A DNA stretch of 64,000 nt from UM-FILTER-33-9 sp964530235 (GTDB lineage Bacteria > Patescibacteriota > Microgenomatia > UBA1406 > GWC2-37-13). The notes under the pieces were generated by a model, which had not been told where the DNA came from, did no database searches, and was given only the letters and a program-made list of their open reading frames with translations. The position numbers and the translations under genes are program-made. The first letter of the stretch is position 1; every line of letters begins with the position of its first letter. Below are positions 17,554 to 26,269 of this stretch, piece by piece. The DNA lies in NCBI GenBank assembly GCA_964530235.1, contig CAZGYB010000003.1:1-64000 (forward strand), in the 5' to 3' direction.

Positions 17554-18223
17554 TCTCAAAATTAAAAAATTTCAGTTTTTTGTAAAAGACAACTGGATAG
17601 TTTTTGTAACGTTTGTTGTTCTCATTATTATGATTCTATTAGCTTGCTATTCATTCTTTACATTTCAGAAAGGTCTGGATGAAAAAAAAACGTTGCAGAA
17701 GGAGTTGGATCTTCTCAAAAATCGTGTTGATGTAATGCGTTCGAATAACGATCTTCGCTTGGAACAAATACAATCTTACAACAAAATTCTCAGCACCCTC
17801 ATTCCCGACCAGGAAGACTTTTTTACCATTATTTATGCGCTGGAAAAAATTTCTTCCGAAACAGGTTTTACTATTTCGGAGTACACTATAAATTTGGCAG
17901 CTACCTCAAGTGAAAGGCTGTCTTTGGTAGTTCGAGGAAAAGGTGATCTTTCATCGTTTATGGAGTTTTTAAAAAGTTATAATTTCGTTGGAGGGAGATT
18001 GACAACGAGTGAGGTGGTACGATTTTCAGGAACGAGTGTCAACACGGAAGTAAACCTTAATTTCTACCACAAAAAATACGAGTTTGACAATAAAATAATC
18101 CCGAAAATTTCCGAACAAGATCTTTTAGATATTGAAAAGATAAAGAATAAAATTACGGTAAATCTAAGCACCCCTTCAAATCAAGAACCGGGGTACGATA
18201 CTAAGACGAATCCATTTCAATAA
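17546..18223 (+). CDS. pilO: Type IV pilus assembly protein PilO
   Basis: 225 residues: a cytoplasmic tail, one membrane helix (about 15-40), a coiled coil (KGLDEKKTLQKELDLLKNRV) and an alpha/beta domain (ILSTLIPDQEDFFTIIYALE) as in PilO. It overlaps pilN by 8 nt. PilN and PilO heterodimerise in the periplasm. No pilP or pilQ is seen, which fits a cell without a conventional outer membrane. The gene converges on rpsP, 9 nt away. Confidence 0.86.
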   Translation: MNSLKIKKFQFFVKDNWIVFVTFVVLIIMILLACYSFFTFQKGLDEKKTLQKELDLLKNRVDVMRSNNDLRLEQIQSYNKILSTLIPDQEDFFTIIYALEKISSETGFTISEYTINLAATSSERLSLVVRGKGDLSSFMEFLKSYNFVGGRLTTSEVVRFSGTSVNTEVNLNFYHKKYEFDNKIIPKISEQDLLDIEKIKNKITVNLSTPSNQEPGYDTKTNPFQ

Positions 18224-18232
18224 AAAAAGACC

Positions 18233-18478
18233 TTATTTTGCAGTTTTTTTGCCTTTAAGAAGTTTTCTTATTCCTTCGGAAACAAGCGCCCCCTTTAAAA
18301 TCCAATTTTTGTACTTAAGTTCATCAAGGGTAAATACAGCTGGGTTTTTTGTTGGATTATAGAAGCCAATTTTTTCCAGATACGCGCCGTCGCGTTTTTT
18401 TCTTTTGTCTAGAACTACAATGCGGTACAGTGGTTGTCCTTTTTTTCCAAACCTCATAAGTCTTATAGTTGCAGGCAT
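18233..18478 (-). CDS. rpsP: 30S ribosomal protein bS16
   Basis: 81 residues: MPATIRLMRFGKKGQPLYRIVVLD is the bS16 N-terminal signature, followed by LEKIGFYNPTKNP. It binds 16S rRNA in the 30S body. It lies 33 nt after rnc in a leftward cluster with rpmF and nusB. No rimM or trmD is adjacent. Confidence 0.97.
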   Translation of the reverse strand: MPATIRLMRFGKKGQPLYRIVVLDKRKKRDGAYLEKIGFYNPTKNPAVFTLDELKYKNWILKGALVSEGIRKLLKGKKTAK

Positions 18479-18511
18479 AGATTGTATTTAAACTGTGAAA
18501 ATAATTATACT

Positions 18512-19207
18512 CTATAAAACATTATTTTCCAATGCATTTTTAGCAGCTGCCTCCTCTGCTTCTTTTTTAGAGGCTCCTTTTCCGGAACCGAGAACTTTTT
18601 TTTCAAAACTAACCGAAACTGAAAACATTTTTTTATGTTCAGGCCCTTTTTCTTCAAGAATCGAATAGTCGGGCAATTTCCGGTATTTAGCTTGGAGAAG
18701 CTCTTGGAGTCTGCTTTTTGGAGACAAGTACAGTTTATCGGTTACAATACGTTTAAGATTGTTTTCAAAGAGCCAGGTAACAATAAATGTGTATGCGGTA
18801 TCGAATCCCTTTTCGATAAACAGTGCTCCAACGAGGGATTCAAAACAATCTGCAAGAATATTTTTATTTTTTCTTCCATTGTTTCTTTCTTCTCCTTTTG
18901 AAAGCAAAACAAGGTCACCGAGTCCTAATTTTTTTGCAATTTCTGCAAGACTTTCTGTACGAACTACTGATGCTTTTATGTCAGTATAAGTGCCTTCGTT
19001 TAGTTCAGGAAAAGTTCTATATAAATATAACGATGTAATGAGAGAAAGAACACTGTCACCAAGAAACTCGAGTTTTTCGTTTGAGGGGAGATTTTTTTTC
19101 TTATGTTCATTCAGGTACGAGCGATGTGAAAAAACATTGACAAGTAAAGCCCTATTATGAAATTGAATTCCGATTTGTTTTTCAAGCGCAATAAATGGTT
19201 TATCCAT
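18512..19207 (-). CDS. rnc: Ribonuclease III
   Basis: 231 residues from the ATG at 19207; a second in-frame ATG lies 4 codons upstream, at 19219. The catalytic signature EKLEFLGDSVL and the second acidic box ILADCFESLVGA are present, followed by a C-terminal dsRNA-binding domain (about 160-228, GSGKGASKKEAEEAAAKNAL). It cuts double-stranded RNA in rRNA maturation. The start overlaps the nusB stop, indicating coupling. The neighbours nusB and rpmF make a small rRNA and ribosome operon. Confidence 0.95.
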   Translation of the reverse strand: MDKPFIALEKQIGIQFHNRALLVNVFSHRSYLNEHKKKNLPSNEKLEFLGDSVLSLITSLYLYRTFPELNEGTYTDIKASVVRTESLAEIAKKLGLGDLVLLSKGEERNNGRKNKNILADCFESLVGALFIEKGFDTAYTFIVTWLFENNLKRIVTDKLYLSPKSRLQELLQAKYRKLPDYSILEEKGPEHKKMFSVSVSFEKKVLGSGKGASKKEAEEAAAKNALENNVL

Positions 19208-19559
19208 GTGTAGACGCAATTTTTCCTAAGACTCCATTGACAAAGGAAAAAGACTTTTCTCCACCAAGTTCTTTCGCAAGTTCAACTGCTTCATTGATAA
19301 CAACCTTTACCGGTTGGGTTTTGTCAATGAGGAGCTCATAAACAGCAAGTCGAAGGATAGCTAAGTCGACTTTGCCAATTTTTTTAATTGGGAATTTAAC
19401 AGCATACGTACTTATATGTTTATCGATATCTTCGATATGTTGGACTATTTTATCAGACTGGGTATCTGGTTTATGGACAAAAGAATTTACAGAATTTGAA
19501 AACGAATAAGAATATATATTTTGGATAATCTTCATTCGTTTTTGATGGCGAATATCCAT
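19200..19559 (-). CDS. nusB: Transcription antitermination factor NusB
   Basis: 119 residues from the ATG at 19559 (MDIRHQKRMKIIQNIYSYSF), 8 nt after the rpmF stop. A longer frame starting at 19628 lies inside rpmF and is rejected. The C-terminal half (VDLAILRLAVYELL, VVINEAVELAKELGGEKSFSFVNGVLGKI) is the conserved NusB core. NusB with NusE binds boxA in rRNA leaders; a boxA-like site is present in the 16S leader at 1631-1642. Confidence 0.93.
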   Translation of the reverse strand: MDIRHQKRMKIIQNIYSYSFSNSVNSFVHKPDTQSDKIVQHIEDIDKHISTYAVKFPIKKIGKVDLAILRLAVYELLIDKTQPVKVVINEAVELAKELGGEKSFSFVNGVLGKIASTHG

Positions 19560-19567
19560 GAAAGCTG

Positions 19568-19717
19568 TTAAGAATTGCAATATTTGCACAATCGGTGGGG
19601 AAGTTTCTTTTTTCCACACTTCTTGCACAATACAAGCTTCGGAAGTGATTGTGATTTATGGGTGATTCGTTTGCCTTTTCTCTGGGTTGAATGTTTTCTT
19701 TTCGGTAACGGTGCCAT
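19568..19717 (-). CDS. rpmF: 50S ribosomal protein bL32
   Basis: Short gene of 49 residues, found by translating the minus strand: MAPLPKRKHSTQRKGKRITH, then a four-Cys zinc ribbon, LCKKCG and LCKYCN. The size and the Cys pattern are those of bL32. It is followed 8 nt later by nusB. An AAGGAG sequence lies about 16 nt upstream of the ATG, longer than the usual spacing. Confidence 0.93.
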   Translation of the reverse strand: MAPLPKRKHSTQRKGKRITHKSQSLPKLVLCKKCGKKKLPHRLCKYCNS

Positions 19718-19784
19718 ACCAAATCATACCACACTCCTTACTTTTTGTATAGTGATTTATGGAGATTTATGGGGATATTATTCC

Positions 19785-21827
19785 TTAATTATCGGCAATA
19801 GGCTGGGAAATATAAGATGCCAGTTTGGAGTTGAGGAATGAATTGTGAAGGCTTTGGGGGTACTTCTGAAGGTACTCTGAGACTGCTTGTTTTGATTGGC
19901 GTACTAACGATAAGTCGTTGAGATCAGCAATATTTAGCTTAAGGAAGCCGTGTTGTTCTAATCCAAAAATATTACCCGACCCCCTTTGTTGCATATCAAA
20001 TTCTGCAAGCTTTCTTCCCGATGTATTTTTAGAGAAAAATAGTAACCTTTTGGCTTTTTCTTCACTGAAAGAATCAGTAAACAAGAGGCAGTATGATTGT
20101 TTTTTTCCCCGTCCTACTCTTCCCCGAAGCTGATGAAGTTGGGCGAGCCCAAATCGTTCGCTTCCCTCTATAAGTATTATTGTTGCGTTTGGAATATCTA
20201 TTCCCACTTCAACAACAGAGGTGGTGACAAGAATGTTAATCTTGTTGTTTTGAAATAAACTCATGATCCTGTTTTTTTCTTTCACGCTAGATTTGCCGTG
20301 GAGAAGACCTACCTTAAGGGGTGCAAAAATAGAGTTGATAACCAGGAATTCTTTTTTCGCGGCGCGGACTGTAGTATTGGTTTCTTCCTCAGTTTCCTCG
20401 ATACGTGGGCAGACGATAAAAACCTGTGACCCGTTTTGAACGATCTGACTTTTTATCCAGTCATAGGCCGAGGTTCTTTTTGCGTTCGGGACAACATATG
20501 TTTTTACCGGTATTCTTCCCTCAGGGGAATTATTTATAATCGAAAGCGAAAGTTCGTTAAAAAGCGTTAGTGCGATAGTACGCGGAATCGGGGTAGCAGT
20601 CATGGACAGAGTGTGAGGGAAAATCCCTTTTTCTTGAAGGAGCGCTCTTTGTCTTACTCCGAATCGATGTTGTTCGTCAATAATAACGAGTCCTACTTTC
20701 TTAAATATAATTTTATCTGACAATAACGCCTGAGTGCCCACAATAATATGTGATTTGTTCAAGAGTTTTTGGGCTTCACTTTTATTGCGTGAAGTTAAAA
20801 GCACAGTGTTTAGATGGAAGGGTTTTAAATAGGTTTCGCAGGTTTCTGCATGTTGTTTTGCAAGGATTTCCGTAGGCACCATGAACAACGTTTGATAACC
20901 GGAAAGAGCACAGAGATAAGCTGAAATTAAGGCAACAATTGTCTTACCTGATCCAACATCGCCCTGTAGAAAACGGTTCATGGGGAAGTTTTTTAATAAA
21001 TCTGATTTTATTTCATTCAAAACCGAAGTTTGATCTACTGTCAATTGAAATGGAAGCGATGTAATAAACCTTTGAAGGTGCTTTTCGTGTGATGGAGTAA
21101 TAGAAATCCTGTTTGAAACTGTTTTATCCCTCCATTTTTTTTGAATGGTGTGGACTCCAAGCTGGAGCATAAAAAGTTCATCGAAAGAGAGTCTTTTTTT
21201 TGCTGTAGCGAGTTCAGTTTTGGATACAGGAAAGTGAATAGCCTGAAGTGCCTTGTCAAGCGGAAGAAGCGAGTAAGCCTTTAATATCTCTGTAGGAAGG
21301 AGCTCTTTTATATCGGTAATTTTTGAAAGAGTAAGGGCGATTTTTTCTCGAATTGTTCTTGAGGTAAGACCACGTTTTTCAGAGTAAATCGGCACAAGAC
21401 GTCCCGTGTGAGTAAAATTACCTTCTGATGTAATTTCATATTCGGCGGGCTGAATGGTAAGTGTATTTCCTAGAGATACAACTTTTCCAGAAACTGAAAC
21501 TTGTTTTGAAACCGAAAGCAATCTAACAAGATAAGGTTGATTAAACCAAACAATCGTAATAGCACCTGTTGCGTCCTGAATGGTTATTTTTTGTATGCGT
21601 ATATTGTTTCTGGTATAGTAATTTTTTGATGCAATGACGACTCCCCGAACCGTTACGGCTTCACCCGAAGTGAGGTGTGCAATGGATTTATGTGATGAGT
21701 AGTCTTCATAGCGAAATGGGAAATAATAGAGAAGATCAAGGAGTGAATTTATATTGAGTTTTTTAAGTCGTTGTATAGTTAGTGATCTTGTTCGGGGGAG
21801 TTGTGAAATAGAGGTATCTGGATTCAT
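19785..21827 (-). CDS. recG: ATP-dependent DNA helicase RecG
   Basis: 680 residues: N-terminal wedge/OB domain (about 60-150), then the helicase core with Walker A GDVGSGKTIVAL, the DEQH box (IIDEQHRFGVRQRA), SMTATPIPRT, and the TRG region near the C-terminus (GSGNIFGLEQHG). It remodels stalled replication forks and Holliday junctions. The length matches RecG (about 690). Confidence 0.97.
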   Translation of the reverse strand: MNPDTSISQLPRTRSLTIQRLKKLNINSLLDLLYYFPFRYEDYSSHKSIAHLTSGEAVTVRGVVIASKNYYTRNNIRIQKITIQDATGAITIVWFNQPYLVRLLSVSKQVSVSGKVVSLGNTLTIQPAEYEITSEGNFTHTGRLVPIYSEKRGLTSRTIREKIALTLSKITDIKELLPTEILKAYSLLPLDKALQAIHFPVSKTELATAKKRLSFDELFMLQLGVHTIQKKWRDKTVSNRISITPSHEKHLQRFITSLPFQLTVDQTSVLNEIKSDLLKNFPMNRFLQGDVGSGKTIVALISAYLCALSGYQTLFMVPTEILAKQHAETCETYLKPFHLNTVLLTSRNKSEAQKLLNKSHIIVGTQALLSDKIIFKKVGLVIIDEQHRFGVRQRALLQEKGIFPHTLSMTATPIPRTIALTLFNELSLSIINNSPEGRIPVKTYVVPNAKRTSAYDWIKSQIVQNGSQVFIVCPRIEETEEETNTTVRAAKKEFLVINSIFAPLKVGLLHGKSSVKEKNRIMSLFQNNKINILVTTSVVEVGIDIPNATIILIEGSERFGLAQLHQLRGRVGRGKKQSYCLLFTDSFSEEKAKRLLFFSKNTSGRKLAEFDMQQRGSGNIFGLEQHGFLKLNIADLNDLSLVRQSKQAVSEYLQKYPQSLHNSFLNSKLASYISQPIADN

Positions 21828-21833
21828 ACTGCT

Positions 21834-21947
21834 CTATCGGATCAAAAATAAGGGGGCAAGGGAAGACAGAACAAGCAAAAGAGAAGAAACAACAATAATT
21901 ACTTTCCAAATACTCTCAACCTTTATCTTTTTACGAAACAGTTTCAC
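21834..21947 (-). CDS. Putative 37-residue single-pass membrane peptide upstream of recG
   Basis: Reading from a GTG at 21947, the frame gives a basic head (KLFRKKIKVESIWK) followed by a hydrophobic stretch (VIIVVSSLLLVLSSLAPLFLI) and a stop at 21834-21836, 6 nt before the recG ATG. A TATAAT at 21954-21959 ends 7 nt before the GTG, the same spacing as at other leaderless genes in the window. No family is recognised. It could be a real small membrane protein or a chance frame in the recG leader. Confidence 0.45.
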   Translation of the reverse strand: MKLFRKKIKVESIWKVIIVVSSLLLVLSSLAPLFLIR

Positions 21948-21953
21948 AGTATT

Positions 21954-21959
21954 ATTATA
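21954..21959 (-). promoter_or_regulatory. -10 box for the recG leader ORF
   Basis: TATAAT on the minus strand; predicted start at 21947. It lies back to back with the -10 of the PBP gene at 21973-21978. Confidence 0.55.
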
Positions 21960-21972
21960 ACAAATACTTTTG

Positions 21973-21978
21973 TATACT
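21973..21978 (+). promoter_or_regulatory. -10 box of the leaderless PBP gene
   Basis: TATACT ends 7 nt before the ATG at 21985. No clear -35 is visible. Confidence 0.6.
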
Positions 21979-21984
21979 TTCTCT

Positions 21985-24582
21985 ATGTATATTTCCCGCA
22001 GAAGAAAGAACACAAAGGCTTTTTTTTCTCAAACCATCTTGCTTTTTCAAAAAAATATTTATCTAACGGTCGGAGCCGTTTTTGCTTTATTTCTTATATT
22101 TCTTTTTGTTTTATTCGCATGGTACGCAAGAGATTTACCGGCTCCAGGTAAGCTTTCGCAGGTATCAGAAAATGCAACGGTATTTTACGACCGCAATGGG
22201 AAAATTTTATTTGAATTATTTAAAGATAAAAATCGATTACCGGTTCAGATGAATGAAATTGCACAATCTCTCAAGCAGGCAACGATAGCAATCGAGGATA
22301 AAAATTTTTATAAACACGGCGGCATATCTCAAATGGGCATACTGAGGTCTGCGTTTAACTTACTTCTGACGAGAAGAATTTCCGGTGGAGGTTCAACAAT
22401 CACTCAACAGCTCATTAAAACCGTTTTGCTCGATTCACGTCAAACTGCTTCGAGAAAAATTAAAGAAATCATTTTGGCTATCTCGGTTGAGGGAAAGTAT
22501 ACAAAAGATCAAATACTTGAAATGTACCTGAACGAGATTCCCTATGGAGGGAGCTTTGTTGGTATTGGTTCAGCTTCAAAAGGATATTTTAACAAATCTC
22601 CCAAGGATCTTACCGTAGTTGAATCCGCGATACTTGCCGGTTTACCTCAGAGCCCAAGTTATTATTCCCCGTTTATTGGCAAAAAAGATGCTTGGAAGTC
22701 TCGAACAAAAGACGTTTTGCGGAGGATGAGAGAGGATAAGTATATTACCTCAGATAAGGAGAAACAAGCTCTTGCACAACTTGACTCGATAGTCTTTTCA
22801 TCCTCAAAAATGTCAATAAACGCACCTCACTTTGTGTTTTTTGTAAAGGAACAAATCGAAAAAGAGTTTGGTCCAAAGATTCTTGAACAGGGTTTAAAAA
22901 TTAAAACAACTCTCTCTCTTGATGTGCAGACATCAGTAGAAAAAATTATTAAGGAAGAAATTAACGCTATTAAAAAAGAGTATCTGGTAGGAAACGGATC
23001 TGGGGTTATTCTTGATACAAAGACAAATGAGATACTTGCTATGGTGGGTTCGTATGATTTTAATAACGAAGAATACGGTAAGTTTAATGCAGCTCTCGGT
23101 CTTCGACAACCCGGATCTTCAATAAAACCTATCACTTATGCAGTTGCTTTTGAAAAAGGATATACACCCGCAACCACTCTCATGGATGTACAGACTGTGT
23201 TTTCGAGCAAAGGTCAGGAAGATTATATTCCGGTAAACTATGATGGAAAATTTCACGGGCCCGTTCAGCTTCGTTTTGCACTGGGTAACTCTTTTAATAT
23301 TCCAGCTGTAAAGCTTCTCGCTATGGTAGGGATTTCAGATTTTCTGCAAAAAGCGAATCAGATGGGACTAGAATCTTTGGCACCAACTCAAGATAATATG
23401 AATCGTTTTGGACTGTCTATTACTCTCGGCGGAGGTGAAGTCACCTTGCTTGATATAACCTCCGCGTTCTCTGTTTTTGCACGGGGAGGAATAAAAAAAG
23501 AGCTCCAATCTATTCTTGAAGTAAAGGACTATAAAAACAAACTTATTTATTCGGCAAAAAAAAGCAAGGAAACAAAGGTTCTTTCTCCTGAAACATCATT
23601 TTTGGTATCGCATATTCTTTCCGACAACAATGCACGTGAAATAGAGTTTGGTTTGGGTTCTTATCTTAATATTCCCGGAAAAACAGTGGCGGTGAAAACA
23701 GGAACAACTGACGATAAGCGCGACAATTGGGCAGTTGGTTTTACCAAAGGAGTTACGGTGGGCATTTGGGTTGGCAATAATGATAATACAAAAATGAATC
23801 CCCGTATCTCATCAGGAGCTACCGGAGCTTCACCAATTTGGTACAAAACCATGGGTATGCTTCTAAAAAAATACAGTGATGGAATTATGGATAAGCCAGA
23901 GAAAGTTGAAGCCCTGACTATAGACGCGTTATTTGGGGGTTTGCCAAAAGATGGTTCGCCGACTCGATCTGAGTATTTTACCGAAGGGTCAAAACCCAAC
24001 GATGTTTCCCAGGTTTACAAAAAACAAAAAATCTCAAAGTCGAACGGAAAACTTGCAAATGATATTGAGATAAAAACAGGTAATTATGAAGAAAGGGATT
24101 GTTATGTTATTCAAGAAAACGATCCAGTTTCAACCGATAACAAAAACAGATGGCAAGAAGGAATTGATAAATGGCGCAATGAACAGTCTGACGATAGGTG
24201 GAAATGTCCGACAGATATTTCTGACAATCGATCAGAAGATGTTTTTGTTTCAATTAAATCCCCTTCCGATAAATCTAAAGTTGAAGGAAAAGAGTTTACT
24301 ATAAAAGTTAAACTGACCTCACTTTTACCACTGAAGAATGTAAAAATATGGCTGAACAATGAAGAAATAAAAAACTATAACGAGGACAAACGAGATATTG
24401 AGGAAACGATAAAAGATAAGTCCGACGGTGTGTATGTTCTTAAAGTGCGCGGAACGAACGAGAGAGATAAAACTGGTGAGTCATCGATTCAATTTGGATT
24501 GAATAAAGATTGGAATTTTTCCGAGCCAACTTCAGTTCCAACAGAAACACCCACTCTCTCTCCCACTCCAACACCCGAATAA
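21985..24582 (+). CDS. Class A penicillin-binding protein (PBP1a family)
   Basis: 865 residues from the ATG at 21985; an in-frame ATG at 21970 would lie across the -10 box. It has a cytoplasmic basic tail and one membrane helix (about 25-45). The GT51 transglycosylase follows (AIEDKNFYKHGGIS, GGGSTITQQL, KTSPKDLTVVESAILAGLPQ region). The transpeptidase has SSIK (SxxK), SFN (SxN) and VKTGT (KTG). The C-terminus has an Ig-like segment and a Pro/Thr-rich tail (PTPTPE). It synthesises and cross-links peptidoglycan. The catalytic set is complete. Like mreB, it supports a walled cell. Confidence 0.95.
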   Translation: MYISRRRKNTKAFFSQTILLFQKNIYLTVGAVFALFLIFLFVLFAWYARDLPAPGKLSQVSENATVFYDRNGKILFELFKDKNRLPVQMNEIAQSLKQATIAIEDKNFYKHGGISQMGILRSAFNLLLTRRISGGGSTITQQLIKTVLLDSRQTASRKIKEIILAISVEGKYTKDQILEMYLNEIPYGGSFVGIGSASKGYFNKSPKDLTVVESAILAGLPQSPSYYSPFIGKKDAWKSRTKDVLRRMREDKYITSDKEKQALAQLDSIVFSSSKMSINAPHFVFFVKEQIEKEFGPKILEQGLKIKTTLSLDVQTSVEKIIKEEINAIKKEYLVGNGSGVILDTKTNEILAMVGSYDFNNEEYGKFNAALGLRQPGSSIKPITYAVAFEKGYTPATTLMDVQTVFSSKGQEDYIPVNYDGKFHGPVQLRFALGNSFNIPAVKLLAMVGISDFLQKANQMGLESLAPTQDNMNRFGLSITLGGGEVTLLDITSAFSVFARGGIKKELQSILEVKDYKNKLIYSAKKSKETKVLSPETSFLVSHILSDNNAREIEFGLGSYLNIPGKTVAVKTGTTDDKRDNWAVGFTKGVTVGIWVGNNDNTKMNPRISSGATGASPIWYKTMGMLLKKYSDGIMDKPEKVEALTIDALFGGLPKDGSPTRSEYFTEGSKPNDVSQVYKKQKISKSNGKLANDIEIKTGNYEERDCYVIQENDPVSTDNKNRWQEGIDKWRNEQSDDRWKCPTDISDNRSEDVFVSIKSPSDKSKVEGKEFTIKVKLTSLLPLKNVKIWLNNEEIKNYNEDKRDIEETIKDKSDGVYVLKVRGTNERDKTGESSIQFGLNKDWNFSEPTSVPTETPTLSPTPTPE

Positions 24583-24586
24583 TGTA

Positions 24587-26269
24587 TCAGGATGGAACCG
24601 CTGAATCATACCGATAAACAATATTTCGTTTCAGGCACGTTTCCGCTTTTGCAAGTTCTGAACCGATAAACAATGCATGGTCCGTTCGCGATATGAGGTC
24701 ATAATGCCGGAGTAAATATATTAGCTTGCGGGACGAACTTCCTTTCAGTTCAAAAAGTTTATTTCCCGTCTGCGGATCTTGAAGGGTTACTATAATAGTT
24801 TTATTGACAACTTTTATAAACAAAGATCCCCGTTTATCGGAGTCAAGTATGGGGTCAAAAAACATGCGAGGTTCCTTTTTGGTTATCATGGTGTTTACAA
24901 AATCATTCACTCTTGCGAAGTCTCTTTCGTATATATGTGCAGATTCCGATTCAAGGATTAGGTATCCAAGTTTGTACCCGGTCCTTGAGGCGACATACTG
25001 TTGTAGTGACCGAATACCATAATAGTTGTAAAACCAAGCTTTTGTAATATCGTGACTGCGGAAAAATGCATGTAGGTCAATGAAACCGTGTCTGACTGAG
25101 AAAGAAAGTTTGTTCAAACAGGGTCTGCCAGTTCGTAGGTGTATATTTTTCCGGACGTCCCAAAGATTTATTTCTTTATCTAAGTCATCAGGTGAGTTTT
25201 TGATCCGATTTATTACATATTCAACTTGATTAACGGAAGGAATAAACCAAGCGGTTAGTATTGCTTTTCGGTGGTGAACGCCCTGAATAACTTTTTCCAT
25301 TTGATTTACTCTTTTTATGTCGTTTTTTATGTTGGAAGAAAATGAATTGAGAATGAATTTTCTAAAACCTTTGTAATCCATTCTTCGATATACTTCATTT
25401 ACAGCTTTATCTAACTCCATAGGTCTAGGAAACGCGTACAAAAGCTCTGCATATAAATAGCTATAGTCTTTTGGCCGAACGAATTCATATGTGTTTGGAT
25501 AAATCTCCTTTAAATAACGGGAGTTTGAGAACTGGGTCATGGTATATTCCTCAGCTGAGTCCCGAGTAACCCCGAAAGCGGGGTGTTTTTCTAGCCAATC
25601 TGGGATAGTTATTGGAATGGTTTCATCTTCAATTACAACAATCGCTCCCCGAATTTCTTTTACTTTTTGTCCTTCTTGGTCAATTTTTGTTAGCTGTCCG
25701 TATTTCCATATACTATGAAGCAGACGAAGAAATCCATCAGCGCCGGTTTGTGAGCGCAAATGAAACGAGTATTTCTCGGACGGAAGTACTTTTGGGGTAC
25801 GTACTTCAAAAGGGGGAAATAAAACAGGCTTCATATACGGCTTTCCAGCGAAAGTATTGGATTGGTTTTCTAAATCGGGTGGCGAATTTTTTTTCCAATG
25901 AATCAGGGAAACATGCTTACGAATCAGATCGAGAGTATCAGTGTCAATTTCTGGAAGTTTTTCAAACGAATCATTACGCCATAGTTCAAACAGCTGATCA
26001 CTTCCCTTTCTTCCAATATCGGTATTACTTAATGCATCCGGTCCCCAGATGTATACGGTATGGATTTGTGGATTTCGAGCGAGATTATAGAGAGCAATGT
26101 TAATCCCAAAGGGAGATCTCAGATTTCCGATAATACTAAATTTTTTGGCTACTTGAGGAAAGTACTGTACGATACGGTCGATGTCTTGCCATACAATACA
26201 GAGTGCTGACGCACTGTTTTGATTGCCAACAAAAACCGGATACTCATCAGGTTTGTACAGGGATATCAT
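24587..26269 (-). CDS. Thymidylate synthase-like protein with N-terminal MtrA-like domain
   Basis: 560 residues. The C-terminal half has the thymidylate synthase active-site segment: GRPCL with the catalytic Cys, then LSFSVRHGFIDLHAFFRSHD and YNYYGI. Bacterial ThyA has PCH instead, and the form here is like that of archaeal TS. The N-terminal part (about 20-190: IIGNLRSPFGINIALYNLARN, WGPDALSNTDIGRKGSDQLF) resembles the methyltransferase subunit MtrA and the DUF4346-type region found fused to archaeal TS. Its start overlaps the pheT stop by 23 nt, making it the last gene of the thrS-pheT operon. It would supply dTMP. The role of the N-terminal domain is unknown. Confidence 0.75.
   Translation of the reverse strand: MISLYKPDEYPVFVGNQNSASALCIVWQDIDRIVQYFPQVAKKFSIIGNLRSPFGINIALYNLARNPQIHTVYIWGPDALSNTDIGRKGSDQLFELWRNDSFEKLPEIDTDTLDLIRKHVSLIHWKKNSPPDLENQSNTFAGKPYMKPVLFPPFEVRTPKVLPSEKYSFHLRSQTGADGFLRLLHSIWKYGQLTKIDQEGQKVKEIRGAIVVIEDETIPITIPDWLEKHPAFGVTRDSAEEYTMTQFSNSRYLKEIYPNTYEFVRPKDYSYLYAELLYAFPRPMELDKAVNEVYRRMDYKGFRKFILNSFSSNIKNDIKRVNQMEKVIQGVHHRKAILTAWFIPSVNQVEYVINRIKNSPDDLDKEINLWDVRKNIHLRTGRPCLNKLSFSVRHGFIDLHAFFRSHDITKAWFYNYYGIRSLQQYVASRTGYKLGYLILESESAHIYERDFARVNDFVNTMITKKEPRMFFDPILDSDKRGSLFIKVVNKTIIVTLQDPQTGNKLFELKGSSSRKLIYLLRHYDLISRTDHALFIGSELAKAETCLKRNIVYRYDSAVPS

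Noticed and set aside
19471..19734. Alternative minus-strand ORF of 87 codons
   Set aside because: It overlaps rpmF and nusB in another frame; bL32 is unmistakable in the true frame.
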